Shown: positions 1 to 8,787, counted from the stretch's first letter. The stretch is DNA of 64,000 bases from Rossellomorea aquimaris (GCA_020524245.1 JAIVLN010000007.1:62001-126000), one strand, 5' to 3'. The notes: generated by a model from the letters alone, not told the origin. Translations and numbers: made by a program.

Positions 1-522
1 AGCAAGGTAGTCGGTAAGGATGCTGGACAGCTTCTCATTGGTAACTCAATGATATCTGAATCCATGATTGATTGGGATGAACTTGTACCTGACCCGGACA
101 AAGACGAAGCTATACGGCCAATCCCAACTGACTGGATATATGCAAAGCCAGGGAGTTTACGTCGAAAGGACCGAGTGGATATTTACTTGGTACCAAATTC
201 ATTAACAAAGGACGAAACACAAGATCTAATTGAAGAAGGAACAGTTCGAGAAGTCAAAGATGATGAGGAAAAAGTGACAGAAGATAAAGAAACTGCACCA
301 CAATTGAAACCAATACTTGAAAACATCCCAGTGGTTTATGCAAAAGACGGGGCGAATAACGAAGTTGTAGGAGTGAAACCTGAAGGACAAGCCGATGATA
401 AGCGTCTTAATGCGACAGGCCAAATTACAGAATTAGAACTACTTTTAACAAACGAACAATTCTATACCTTGTATGATTCCGTTCTATATAAGAAATCTAA
501 GCTATACATCACTTACAACTAA
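1..522 (+). CDS. CpaB/RcpC-like SAF-domain protein of a Tad system (5' end outside window)
   Basis: The frame is open from base 1 (first residues SKVVGKDAG), so the gene starts upstream and only its C-terminal 173 residues are visible. The piece begins with a short segment like the end of an SAF domain (GQLLIGNSMISESMI), followed by an acidic region. CpaB/RcpC proteins are periplasmic or extracytoplasmic assembly factors of Tad/Flp pili. The assignment rests mainly on position: it lies 14 bases before a TadZ-like gene in the order CpaB-TadZ-TadA-TadB-TadC. The sequence alone is weak evidence, so function is inferred from context. Confidence 0.5.
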   Translation, partial: SKVVGKDAGQLLIGNSMISESMIDWDELVPDPDKDEAIRPIPTDWIYAKPGSLRRKDRVDIYLVPNSLTKDETQDLIEEGTVREVKDDEEKVTEDKETAPQLKPILENIPVVYAKDGANNEVVGVKPEGQADDKRLNATGQITELELLLTNEQFYTLYDSVLYKKSKLYITYN

Positions 523-536
523 AAGGAGGGGTACTA

Positions 537-1733
537 ATGGACCGTTACACAATTGCTGCTATAACAAAGGATCACACATATAAAGATGCGTTCCAAAATG
601 AAGAATGTATAGAACTCTGTTTACTACAAAGCAAAGCGGATTTTCAATCTCATGTGAAATTAGATGCCCTCGTTGTAGACGGAAATCTCATCGGGCATAC
701 AGAATTATCACAGTTCCGCTCCATTCATAAGAACATACCTATTTTTTATAAGATTGCAGACAACTTGAATTCATCAAGCTATGTGAAGAATATCAACCTG
801 GTTTGTAGTGGTCATAATATCACTCCTATTCATGAGGGAGTAACGGTACAGCAAGTAGTGAAAGAAGTTTTATTCCACTTAACTGGCAACAACGATTTGA
901 TTTCACAGAGAGTCATTACCTTCTTTGGTACTCACTCTGGAAGCGGTGTTACAACAACCACAAGAAGTGTTGCAAGGTTGCTAGGTCAAAGAGCTACAGA
1001 AAAGGTATTGGTACTATCTTTGAATCCTTGGGATCCTGCAGACTACCTTGAAGAATACAATGGAAGCTATTTAAATGACTTGAAGGTTGAATTAAAATCC
1101 AGAAACCTAACGCCTGAAAAGCTAACGAGATATGTGTTCCATACCAAATATTATGCACATTTAGCCGGCAACCGAGATGTAAAGCTTCAGAGGTTTTATA
1201 AGCCCGAAGAGATTGAACACTTAATTGACGTAGCCAAACAAACTTTTGACGTTGTCTTAATTGATGCTGGTAGTCACTTTGATAATGCTTGTTATGCTCA
1301 GGCGTTTATGTCATCAGACTTAAAGTTTTTAGTCTCTACACAGAATCCAAAGGGGTATCAATCTTACTTTCCATTAGTCCAACAACAACTTATCGAACCA
1401 CTTGGTCATAACGCAAATGACTTCCTGCTCATACTGAATCAGTACAAGCTTAATTATTCATTAATCAATGAGAAGGATATACAAGAAGAACTCGAGATGA
1501 GCTTGTTAACTACACTTGATGATCAAGGGGAAAACGGCAGCATCGCTATTCGTCAAAAGAAACTCTTATATGATCTTGGAAGTGACGAATACAAAGCTTC
1601 CATTGACACAATTGTCAAAACGATCTTTACAAAAGCCAACCTCACTCGAAACGAGCTGGATATTCCTAAAGAAGAGAAGAAGAGCTTTCTCAGCTTTCTT
1701 AATAAGAAAAAAGAGGAGGCAGATGTATGGTAA
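537..1733 (+). CDS. TadZ/CpaE-like ParA-family protein
   Basis: 398 aa with an N-terminal receiver-like region (about 1-120) and a MinD/ParA-type ATPase domain from about residue 126. The P-loop region (residues 129-142, FFGTHSGSGVTTTT) keeps the glycine and threonine pattern but has no lysine, so the deviant Walker A motif is degenerate. A Walker-B-like VVLIDAG follows near residue 238. TadZ proteins place the Tad machinery at the cell pole, and atypical ATPase motifs are known in the family. RBS AAAGGAGGGG precedes the ATG. The end overlaps the next gene by 7 bases, indicating translational coupling. Nucleotide binding is doubtful. Confidence 0.75.
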   Translation: MDRYTIAAITKDHTYKDAFQNEECIELCLLQSKADFQSHVKLDALVVDGNLIGHTELSQFRSIHKNIPIFYKIADNLNSSSYVKNINLVCSGHNITPIHEGVTVQQVVKEVLFHLTGNNDLISQRVITFFGTHSGSGVTTTTRSVARLLGQRATEKVLVLSLNPWDPADYLEEYNGSYLNDLKVELKSRNLTPEKLTRYVFHTKYYAHLAGNRDVKLQRFYKPEEIEHLIDVAKQTFDVVLIDAGSHFDNACYAQAFMSSDLKFLVSTQNPKGYQSYFPLVQQQLIEPLGHNANDFLLILNQYKLNYSLINEKDIQEELEMSLLTTLDDQGENGSIAIRQKKLLYDLGSDEYKASIDTIVKTIFTKANLTRNELDIPKEEKKSFLSFLNKKKEEADVW

Positions 1734-3214
1734 AGGTTCTAGATCGGGAGATAGACGCCTCTACAAAGCAATTTGACAACCTTGAACAATCACAAGAAAA
1801 GCCTTTTGATCCAGGGTTATATGTTAGTGAAAAAGCTGGAAAAGAAGAAGTCGTTCAAGCAGTAACATCGTTTGCAAAGAAAAAGAGTTTTCGAAACATC
1901 TGCAATATCATCCGAAAAGAGCTTGATGCATTAATCACTAATGAAGATGATACGGAACAAGATTTCTTAGATAAAACACATAATGCTGTTATCGGAGTAG
2001 AAGAGGACAAAAAATACTTCATTGATAAGATTGAGGATGTTTTACGCACAAAGAACATTACATCAAATGAGTTTCCTAGTTTCTTCGACTCCCTTGCCGA
2101 AGCCATTTTCCACGATGTATGGGGGTTATCTGTACTCGTGAAATGGGAGAAGGAACATCCGCAAAGTGAGGGTGCCGCTATTAGAGGGACTGAACTATGG
2201 ATTGACATTAATGGTGAGTATGTACGCCAACCCGAGCAGTTTGAGAGCATGGAGCAAGTAGAAAGGGTAAAACGTTCTTTTACGAATCGTAATGCTGATT
2301 CAGTAATCAATACACAAAGCCCGGAACTAGAGCTTGAACAGGAAAACGGAAACCGTATCACAATGATCCAGAAGCCGCGCTCGAAGTTTTTTTACCTTAT
2401 GTTTCGACGCTTTGTCGTAAAAGACATGAGCTTAGAGGAGCAGGCATCAAGACAAACTATACCTCACGAAGATATACCGATCTTTAAGGCATTATCAAGA
2501 ACAAAACCGAACATGATTATTGCAGGACCTGTCAGAAGTGCTAAATCGACTTTTATGAAGACATTGATTAAACAGCGTGAGTATGACAATCCAAAGATTG
2601 CTGGATTGGAAAAGCACTTTGAGTTGAATTTAACTGATCTTATGCCGAATAACTTGGTTTTTGAACTGCAAGCAAAAGAAGGAGACCTTCATTCAGCTGT
2701 CCCTCGACTACTACGGATGGAACATGACTTTGTAGTTGTAGGGGAAATCCGTTCTAAAGAAATGGAAGGATACATGGAAGCTTGTGAGAGAGGTGAAAGG
2801 GGAGCGTTTTCTACCTATCACTTAACAGATGTAGAACAAGTTGTTCCTCAGCTGGCGCGACACTTACTTGATGAATACCCAAACCGTACACCAGAACTTG
2901 AGATTGAGCGTGTGGCTAAAAACCTCGACATCGTTATTACAATGAAGCCTGATAAACACAGGAACCTCAAGAGAGTAATTGGAGTGACAGAAGTTGTTTG
3001 GGATGTAGATGGCCGTACTTCTTATACGACAGATTTAATCCGCTACTCAAGGTTAACCGATAAATACTACTACTCTTCAAACATATCTAGACGATTGAAA
3101 CTTCTTATGTTGGAAGAAAACCCAGAAGAGGCGCGTAACCTATTTAAGATCTTGCAGGAGCGGGAGAAGGAATCTCCAATGGAAGCTTATCATTCGATAG
3201 TGGATGAGGTGTAG
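1727..3214 (+). CDS. TadA/CpaF-like secretion ATPase
   Basis: 495 aa member of the type II/IV secretion ATPase superfamily, expected to be a cytoplasmic hexamer powering pilin assembly. The P-loop lies at about residues 267-275 (GPVRSAKST); family members normally have GxxGxGKT, so one glycine is replaced by alanine. The Walker-B/Asp-box equivalent is VVVGEIRSKEMEGYMEA near residues 337-353, and a His-box-like STYHLTD follows. It is in operon with TadZ (overlap) and TadB (3-base gap). The N-terminal 200 residues are unlike standard CpaF. The family call is firm from GEIR plus context; this is a divergent branch. Confidence 0.85.
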   Translation: MVKVLDREIDASTKQFDNLEQSQEKPFDPGLYVSEKAGKEEVVQAVTSFAKKKSFRNICNIIRKELDALITNEDDTEQDFLDKTHNAVIGVEEDKKYFIDKIEDVLRTKNITSNEFPSFFDSLAEAIFHDVWGLSVLVKWEKEHPQSEGAAIRGTELWIDINGEYVRQPEQFESMEQVERVKRSFTNRNADSVINTQSPELELEQENGNRITMIQKPRSKFFYLMFRRFVVKDMSLEEQASRQTIPHEDIPIFKALSRTKPNMIIAGPVRSAKSTFMKTLIKQREYDNPKIAGLEKHFELNLTDLMPNNLVFELQAKEGDLHSAVPRLLRMEHDFVVVGEIRSKEMEGYMEACERGERGAFSTYHLTDVEQVVPQLARHLLDEYPNRTPELEIERVAKNLDIVITMKPDKHRNLKRVIGVTEVVWDVDGRTSYTTDLIRYSRLTDKYYYSSNISRRLKLLMLEENPEEARNLFKILQEREKESPMEAYHSIVDEV

Positions 3215-3217
3215 CCT

Positions 3218-4198
3218 ATGGAGAAGATTATACACTGGTTATTTACATCAGGAATCGACTTCGTTCTCTACTTAGTGTTAGGAATATCTATCATTCTGGG
3301 AGTTAAATGGTTCATTGAAGACTCTGTTCGAATGAAGATTAATGAAATGCAGCATCGTTACCGGTTAAGAAAATCAAGAGCAAATAAGAAGATGACAGAG
3401 CGCCAATATAACAATCCTGTACTTAAGCATATCTTCTTCTTAATAAAGACAACATCCAAGGAGAAAAAAGAACATGACGTAATCGCCTTTGTAACAGTAA
3501 CTGGGATCCTCACGGTTTTTGGACTCATGTTCAGCATCTTTACAACTGGTGACATAGTTCTATCAGTATTCCTAGCGGTTTTAATTGGCTCATTACCTTA
3601 CATGCTATTACGAATTCGTCTTCAAAGCATTCGTTATACAACCGGTACTGAAATGTTGAACATCATTCAAATACTTGCTCAAAACTATAACGCTTGTCAG
3701 TACGACATATACTACGCCCTAATTGAAACGCAAAAAGATATTAATAATAAGACTCTAAAGGGTGTATTCCGAAAACTTATCTCAGAATTGCAATCTGCTA
3801 GAAACGAAAATGAGATTCGCTTAGCAATCGATTTACTCATATATACATCCGGAAGTAAGTGGTCCAAGAGGCTCGGAAACATCATTTTAAAGGCTTACCT
3901 CTATGACGAAAATGTCATCAATACTCTTCTGACACTCATTCGTCAAATGGAAGAAACAGAAGAAATGCTAGAGGAAGAAAAGTCTCACACGTTGGACAAG
4001 GTATACAACGGGTATCTGACAGCTCCAATGTTCATTTTTTCCATCGTGTTAGGTTATATTGCTTCGGGTGCCCAGGATTATTTCGTTTTACAGTTTGTGG
4101 AGTACTGGCCGAGGTTGATCTTTATCGTATGTACCGTCATGGTTACTTTCTCAATGATTATTTCCTTCATTATGAGAAAGCCAAAGAATGATATTTAA
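3218..4198 (+). CDS. TadB-like inner-membrane platform protein (T2SSF family)
   Basis: 326 aa with an N-terminal membrane helix (about 13-31), a basic cytoplasmic stretch, a pair of helices around 88-128, a soluble helical domain, and two C-terminal helices (about 268-320). This is the usual order of a GspF/TadB platform protein, which anchors the assembly ATPase and moves pilins out of the membrane. It starts 3 bases after TadA and precedes TadC, the standard Tad gene order. No single motif is diagnostic, so the call rests on topology and position. Confidence 0.75.
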   Translation: MEKIIHWLFTSGIDFVLYLVLGISIILGVKWFIEDSVRMKINEMQHRYRLRKSRANKKMTERQYNNPVLKHIFFLIKTTSKEKKEHDVIAFVTVTGILTVFGLMFSIFTTGDIVLSVFLAVLIGSLPYMLLRIRLQSIRYTTGTEMLNIIQILAQNYNACQYDIYYALIETQKDINNKTLKGVFRKLISELQSARNENEIRLAIDLLIYTSGSKWSKRLGNIILKAYLYDENVINTLLTLIRQMEETEEMLEEEKSHTLDKVYNGYLTAPMFIFSIVLGYIASGAQDYFVLQFVEYWPRLIFIVCTVMVTFSMIISFIMRKPKNDI

Positions 4199-4212
4199 GG
4201 GAGGGGGTTCTC

Positions 4213-5127
4213 ATGGGCGAATCGGTTTTAATCTTTAAGAATTTCAGCTACATCCTTTACTTCATCTATACTGTTTTTTCGGTTCTGTCAGGGTACCTCG
4301 TCTATTCTGGGCTTACTTCTAAAGTAGAGAGGGCTCAAACAAGACTAAGGGTAAAAAGTTCTCTGCAAGAAAACAAAAAGAAAATTGTTGAAAAAGCGGA
4401 AGGTACCGGAGCGGAGTCATTACTCAAAAAAGCTGGATACCCAATTGGTTTAAATGGAGTAAAGTATTACGCAATCTTTATCGGTTTAACTGTATTCTTA
4501 GCTGTCTATTATCTTGTCTTTCCATCACTTAATGGAGAACCAATCTCGATATGGAAAACAGTCGTATTAATAGGTGTCTACTTACTCTTATTGCCTTCTT
4601 TTCCATACTCACTCTTTAAGTTCATCGTTACTCGAGTAATTGATTATAAACAGGCTAAAAAGAATTCCGAGATCTTCATGCTTTATGACCTTCTAATTAA
4701 TGAAATTGAAATGATGAAGAACACCAGGATTAACACTTACAACCTTTTACGAAATATGCGGCCGCTCCTTGATGTGTTGAACAGTCCGATGAGTAGACTC
4801 CTCAGTACATGGTCAAACGATGAAGGACCAGGCGTTGCGCTCGATCGATTTGCAGAAGATATCGGTACGAAAGAAGCAAAATCCTTAGTTAGTGTATTGA
4901 GAACCTTGGACGAGAATAGCCGTGATACCGCACTTGAAGCATTAAGAGGTATGAACAATATGTTCGCAAGATCACAGATTGAAAACTATAGAAGAAGGCG
5001 AAAAGTTGTCACGGATATCAGCTCTCTACCAATAAAAGTTACTCATTTCTTAATCCTGTTCAATGTACTTGTGGTCATCGTTACTATGGTTAGCTATTAC
5101 ATGAATGGAGCTAATGCCAACTTATAG
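4213..5127 (+). CDS. TadC-like inner-membrane platform protein
   Basis: 304 aa with an N-terminal helix (about 8-32), a double helix around 84-140, a helical soluble region and a C-terminal membrane helix (about 275-297). It matches the TadB neighbour in overall layout, as TadB and TadC do in other Tad loci. RBS GGGAGGGGG lies just before the ATG. In known systems TadB and TadC form the membrane platform together. The call is by topology and gene order. Confidence 0.75.
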   Translation: MGESVLIFKNFSYILYFIYTVFSVLSGYLVYSGLTSKVERAQTRLRVKSSLQENKKKIVEKAEGTGAESLLKKAGYPIGLNGVKYYAIFIGLTVFLAVYYLVFPSLNGEPISIWKTVVLIGVYLLLLPSFPYSLFKFIVTRVIDYKQAKKNSEIFMLYDLLINEIEMMKNTRINTYNLLRNMRPLLDVLNSPMSRLLSTWSNDEGPGVALDRFAEDIGTKEAKSLVSVLRTLDENSRDTALEALRGMNNMFARSQIENYRRRRKVVTDISSLPIKVTHFLILFNVLVVIVTMVSYYMNGANANL

Positions 5128-5174
5128 AAATCTATGACTTTGTAATTCCTATTCTCTTGAGAGGTGGTGAGGCC

Positions 5175-5312
5175 ATGAATGAGACTCTATCAACCTTTAT
5201 GAAGATAGCAGCGACGGTAGTAGTAATAGCAGCACTAATCTATGGAACGCTGTATGACAGAATTCAAATCATCTCAGACGATGTAGCGACTTACATAGAT
5301 AATACAACTTAA
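5175..5312 (+). CDS. Pilin-like small membrane protein, paralogue 1
   Basis: 45 aa: a short polar N-terminus (MNETLSTFMK), one hydrophobic helix (about 11-24) and a short acidic tail. It is the first of four tandem genes sharing the pattern N-x-S/T-L-x-x-F-M/L-K followed by a Val/Ile-rich helix. RBS GAGGTGGTGAGG precedes the ATG. Position straight after TadC suggests a major or minor pilin-like subunit. No classical prepilin cleavage site (Gly/Ala before xxxxE) is visible, so the pilin role is inferred. Confidence 0.7.
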   Translation: MNETLSTFMKIAATVVVIAALIYGTLYDRIQIISDDVATYIDNTT

Positions 5313-5324
5313 AGGGGGTTTACC

Positions 5325-5483
5325 ATGAATACTTCACTCGCAACCTTCATGAAGATAGCGGTAACAGTTACGGTGATTGGGGCTCTACTCTTCGTGGTAG
5401 GCTACCAGATGCTTGAGGATGAAACTGGAGTTTACGATCAGAAAATTCAAGACACAACAAATGATACTCTATCAGGTCTATGA
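5325..5483 (+). CDS. Pilin-like small membrane protein, paralogue 2
   Basis: 52 aa, MNTSLATFMK followed by a helix ending VVGYQ and a soluble tail of about 24 residues. It is closely similar to paralogues 1 and 4 at the N-terminus and helix, while the tail differs. RBS AAAGGGGG starts right after the previous stop. Its stop overlaps the next start (ATGA), so translation is coupled. The pilin role is inferred from context. Confidence 0.7.
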   Translation: MNTSLATFMKIAVTVTVIGALLFVVGYQMLEDETGVYDQKIQDTTNDTLSGL

Positions 5484-5632
5484 ATAGCTCACTCGCAGCT
5501 TTTATGAAAGTGGCATTTACGTGTATTATTCTTTCCGGCTTATTAATCGGTATTGTGTATCAAACACTTGCTACTAAAAATGATACACATGCAGATTTAA
5601 TAGAGAATAAATTTCAACTAAAAGAAAAATAG
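5480..5632 (+). CDS. Pilin-like small membrane protein, paralogue 3
   Basis: 50 aa, MNSSLAAFMK plus a helix and a basic C-terminal tail ending QLKEK. The ATG overlaps the stop of paralogue 2 by 4 bases. It is the most divergent of the four: the helix contains a cysteine and the tail is basic where the others are acidic or neutral. It may be a minor or capping subunit; that is a guess. Confidence 0.65.
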   Translation: MNSSLAAFMKVAFTCIILSGLLIGIVYQTLATKNDTHADLIENKFQLKEK

Positions 5633-5645
5633 GAGGAGATTCAAT

Positions 5646-5819
5646 ATGAATCAAAGTTTAAGTACTTTTTTGAAGATCGCGGTCACGGTAGTAGTTATTG
5701 CAGCATTGTTGTTCGTTGTGGGGTATCAAATGATTGATGATGAGATTACGCACTACCAAACAGATGACATCGCCAATACCAATCACCCACTTGATACGTC
5801 AGCACCTGGAACTCGATAA
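5646..5819 (+). CDS. Pilin-like small membrane protein, paralogue 4
   Basis: 57 aa, MNQSLSTFLK followed by a helix nearly identical to paralogue 2 (both end LLFVVGYQM) and a 27-residue tail. RBS AGGAGGAG precedes the ATG. A G-rich/C-rich hairpin directly follows the stop and may trim expression of the downstream TadE-like genes, as in pilin operons where subunits are needed in excess. Confidence 0.7.
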   Translation: MNQSLSTFLKIAVTVVVIAALLFVVGYQMIDDEITHYQTDDIANTNHPLDTSAPGTR

Positions 5820-5823
5820 CAGT

Positions 5824-5845
5824 AAAGGGGGAGAGATCCCCCTTT
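5824..5845 (+). terminator. Hairpin after pilin-like genes
   Basis: An 8-bp stem AAAGGGGG/CCCCCTTT with a 6-base loop. No clean T-run follows, so it may be a leaky terminator or an mRNA-end stabiliser. Confidence 0.55.
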
Positions 5846-5893
5846 ATAAATTTAATCTTTGCAAAGCTTTAAAGAAAAAGAGGTGGATATTGA

Positions 5894-6271
5894 ATGTCTG
5901 AGGTTATAGGAAAATGGATGATGATCCTTATCGCTATATGTATTATGTTTGCGCCATTACTAGGTTACAAGGATAGCTTAGAGCGTGAAGCCATTGAAGT
6001 AACTTTAACAGAAGGCGCAAAAAAGGCTGCAATTGAAGGCAGGTTCACACCGGCAATCATTAACGAAATGAAAGACACTCTAGAAAATGATTATAATTTC
6101 GACAGAAGTAAGATTTCCATTACAGCTACAACTACTTTAACTCCAAGAAATCAATACATAGAAGCTAAAATCCGTGTGCCAAAAGGGATACTATTTGTAT
6201 TAGATTTGTTTAATCAAGGTCCAACTCATAACGAGAAAGAAACTAAAGTGCTTAGTGAATATGTGAACTAA
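5894..6271 (+). CDS. TadE-like membrane-anchored pseudopilin
   Basis: 125 aa with one N-terminal membrane helix (about 8-24) and an extracytoplasmic domain of about 95 residues. It resembles TadE/TadG-type minor pseudopilins only in topology and location at the end of a Tad operon. RBS AAAAAGAGGTGG precedes the ATG. The gene is followed 13 bases later by another protein of the same type. Confidence 0.5.
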   Translation: MSEVIGKWMMILIAICIMFAPLLGYKDSLEREAIEVTLTEGAKKAAIEGRFTPAIINEMKDTLENDYNFDRSKISITATTTLTPRNQYIEAKIRVPKGILFVLDLFNQGPTHNEKETKVLSEYVN

Positions 6272-6284
6272 AGGAAGTGTTTAA

Positions 6285-6794
6285 ATGGGGTCAACTATAA
6301 AAGGGATATTCTTAATTCTAATATTTGCGCTTGTATCTGTTATCCAGTGGAATTTAGATTCAGATAAGACAGCTACTAGGCAAATCAAGAATACTCTTGA
6401 GCTTGCCGTTCACGATGCCTCGCTTGCACTTGATGAATCACAATTAAGTCAGGGGTATATTGTGTTTGATCAAGTTCAAGCTAGAACCAATTTTGAAGAA
6501 AGTCTGAAATATCATTTGAAATTAGATAACAACCTTATTCCTATATCCAATTCTTTTTACCAACACGAGATAAAAATAAAACACTTAGAGTATATTGATG
6601 ATCGGACCGTGGATCCTAGCAATCCACCACAACTTGTGAGTTTTCCGTACGTTTATCAAAACTCCAAATATGACATTGTAGATGTTCTCGATGGTCCGAG
6701 TGTTATAGCAGTCCTAGAAACAAGAAGTCCTAGATATTTTGCCGGTAATAGCATTACAATACGTCAAGCAGCTGTTTACGAATATAAGTTCTAG
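6285..6794 (+). CDS. Membrane-anchored protein, last gene of the Tad operon
   Basis: 169 aa with an N-terminal membrane helix (about 5-22) and a soluble extracytoplasmic domain. It is probably a second TadE/TadF-like minor subunit by position; I do not recognise a motif. RBS AAAGGAAG. The next gene is over 400 bases away behind two terminator-like leaders, so the Tad operon ends here. Confidence 0.5.
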   Translation: MGSTIKGIFLILIFALVSVIQWNLDSDKTATRQIKNTLELAVHDASLALDESQLSQGYIVFDQVQARTNFEESLKYHLKLDNNLIPISNSFYQHEIKIKHLEYIDDRTVDPSNPPQLVSFPYVYQNSKYDIVDVLDGPSVIAVLETRSPRYFAGNSITIRQAAVYEYKF

Positions 6795-6860
6795 TCGGAA
6801 ACCAAAATAAGGGCATTCACCCAAATTTTATGGTATATTTAGGATAGCTTAATACGCATA

Positions 6861-6917
6861 AAGGGACGCCCCTCGTTTAAAGCAGATGCTTTCGTCTGTT
6901 TATTCGAGGGTTTTTTT
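6861..6917 (+). terminator. GGGAC-type leader hairpin/terminator, copy 1
   Basis: An intrinsic terminator with stem CCCTCG/CGAGGG, an inner stem TTTA/CAG pairs, and seven Ts. It is preceded by AAAGGGACG, also found at 11731 and 48584. A -10-like TATATT lies at 6834. It could end the Tad transcript, or act as an attenuator in the leader of the SLH gene, because the same arrangement is repeated before gene 12081. Confidence 0.7.
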
Positions 6918-6963
6918 ATTTGTGATAATCCATTTATTACTAGTATGTTTAATTGCTAACCGC

Positions 6964-7117
6964 TATAATGAAAGTAACACGATTGATCATTACTTTTATT
7001 TATGTGCGAACACTAAGTTCTGCAGGTTATCAATAAACATAAGCGGTCTTTCAAGGCTGTGGATTAGCACGGGTGCAATATGCCTATTAATCTACATTCT
7101 TGAGAGGTCGCTTTTTT
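6964..7117 (+). promoter_or_regulatory. Leader element L1: promoter, GAAC/GTTC hairpin and long terminator
   Basis: TATAAT at 6964-6969, then GTGCGAAC (7004-7011) pairing with GTTC (7017-7020) followed by TGCAG, then a 25-bp imperfect terminator stem (7043-7111) with six Ts. The apical part contains CACGGGTG. It is one of five elements with the same layout (others at 11838, 22439, 29290, 37562). The span 6795-7221 has no convincing gene. The downstream gene is the SLH protein at 7222. Confidence 0.75.
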
Positions 7118-7221
7118 ATTGGTTTAAACTCGGAAGCATATTAAATAAAAAATTTGAGAGGTCGATGTAAATATTAGGAATTTGTAGATAATTCATTAAA
7201 CTGGAAGGGGATATTAAAGTC

Positions 7222-8691
7222 ATGAAAATGTTAATTAGCGGAGTACTGGTTAGTTTACTAATGATCTTTTCTACTCAAAATGAAACATTGGCAAACGAAC
7301 CGAAACTATCAGATGTTGAGAATCACTGGGCACAAAAAGAAATTGAGGAACTAGTACAGAGGAATATTATCGGAGGATACAATGATAAGTCGTTTAGACC
7401 GAACAACAAAATTACTCGAGCTGAGGTCGCCACTGTCCTAACACGTGTTCATGACTACAAAAACGCTAGTAGTTCATTTAAAGACGTTAAGAAAGATGAT
7501 TGGTTTTATGAGGCTATTAGTAAGGCATTAGATGCAGGAATTGTCTCTGGATACCCAGACGGTACATTCCAGCCGAACAAAAATATTCAGAGACAAGATA
7601 TTGCAGTTATGCTAACGCGGGTAATGACGAAGAACGGCACCTTTGATAAAAAAGCAGCACTTTCCTTTATTGATAATAGTGAGATTAGTAGTTATGCGAA
7701 GGATAGCTTAAGAACGATGGTCCACTACGGTCTAATGAACGGAAGAACAAAAGATAAGATCAGTCCAAAAGGTGAAGCTACACGAGCTGAAGTTGTCGTA
7801 ATGGTGTACAGAATGATTCAACTGCTTGAGAATGCACCCGTTGAACCTGACCCACAACCAGAGCCGAAACCAGAGGAACCTCAACCTGAAGAACCAGAAC
7901 CAAACGAGCCAACAGACAAGCATTATTCAGAAATGACTCTAGATGAATTAAAAGCAGCGTATGGTACTCGAATCTTGATTGAACGTATTGATGGTTATGC
8001 ACCAGGTGTGGGGATAATTAAAAGAGATCTTATGGATGACTACTATGAAGAATTACATGAGTATAAGTGGGATGTTGGAGACCCTGTTACGTATATGAAA
8101 GACCTTGAAAAACAGTTAATGAATTTGAGCGGTCATTATGCAACCTGGTATCCAAAATATGAAATTATTAGCTATAGAGGAAAGTCATATAAAGATTCTG
8201 TCTTATATGAGCCAGCAGGTATCTATAACTTCAACAGCTTAAAATTTCATGATCTATCCATACTTCCGTCAAACCCCACTATTGAAGGTAATCGTCTAAT
8301 CGATCTTCATACGTATAGTGATGGATTTGCAGTTTACGACTATAACAATACAGATGTTGGTTACCTTGAAGAAATCATGTACAAGAAAAACGATGTGTGG
8401 ATGGTTGATTCAGTCAATCTCTTTGGCCACTTTGGAGCGGTTAAAGAGAATGGAAATGAAGTAACAATGACTAGAGATAATAAACAAGTGAAAGTCCAAG
8501 TTGGTAAAAAGACTGCTGAAGTGAATGGCGTCGAGAAGTCATTGTCAGTCTCAGTAGAAGAAAAGAATGGTGTAATTTTTGTCCCCATGCGTGAGGTTGC
8601 TTCCTTGCTAGACCTTCATACTAAAGCTTATTTAAGAGGCGTTGGTCGGATAGAAGTTGCGAACTACCCACTGGGAGAAGATTATCAATAA
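7222..8691 (+). CDS. S-layer homology (SLH) domain surface protein
   Basis: 489 aa: signal peptide (about 1-24), three SLH repeats (about 28-205; motifs DVENHWAQKEIEEL, DWFYEAISKAL and NNKITRAEVA), a Pro-Glu-rich linker (about 208-232), a domain of unknown function, and a C-terminal copper-amine-oxidase-N-like segment (VPMREVASLL near 455). SLH domains bind pyruvylated secondary cell-wall polymer, so the protein should sit on the cell surface. RBS GGAAGGGG. It lies behind the two-hairpin leader at 6861-7117, nearly identical to that of gene 12081, so the two should be co-regulated. A link to the Tad system is inferred from adjacency. Confidence 0.88.
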   Translation: MKMLISGVLVSLLMIFSTQNETLANEPKLSDVENHWAQKEIEELVQRNIIGGYNDKSFRPNNKITRAEVATVLTRVHDYKNASSSFKDVKKDDWFYEAISKALDAGIVSGYPDGTFQPNKNIQRQDIAVMLTRVMTKNGTFDKKAALSFIDNSEISSYAKDSLRTMVHYGLMNGRTKDKISPKGEATRAEVVVMVYRMIQLLENAPVEPDPQPEPKPEEPQPEEPEPNEPTDKHYSEMTLDELKAAYGTRILIERIDGYAPGVGIIKRDLMDDYYEELHEYKWDVGDPVTYMKDLEKQLMNLSGHYATWYPKYEIISYRGKSYKDSVLYEPAGIYNFNSLKFHDLSILPSNPTIEGNRLIDLHTYSDGFAVYDYNNTDVGYLEEIMYKKNDVWMVDSVNLFGHFGAVKENGNEVTMTRDNKQVKVQVGKKTAEVNGVEKSLSVSVEEKNGVIFVPMREVASLLDLHTKAYLRGVGRIEVANYPLGEDYQ

Positions 8692-8727
8692 GTATAGGTA
8701 CTTCCGAAACTGAATTGTTTCGGGAGT

Positions 8728-8763
8728 TTGCCAGTAGCTCTTATTATTAAGAGTTACTGGCAA
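8728..8763 (+). terminator. Terminator-like hairpin after SLH gene
   Basis: A 15-bp stem TTGCCAGTA-CTCTT / AAGAG-TACTGGCAA with one mismatch. Only a short T-rich stretch follows. It lies 37 bases after the SLH stop and just before the next gene's RBS. Confidence 0.7.
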
Positions 8764-8787
8764 GCTTTACCTGAAAAGGGGTGAGTC

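Noticed and set aside
1516-1776. 86-aa ORF overlapping the end of TadZ
   Set aside because: Shadow frame of tadZ/tadA with no ribosome site.
6886-7170. 94-aa plus-strand ORF
   Set aside because: It crosses a terminator, a promoter and the L1 leader, which is nearly identical to non-coding L2. The frame is not kept in L2.
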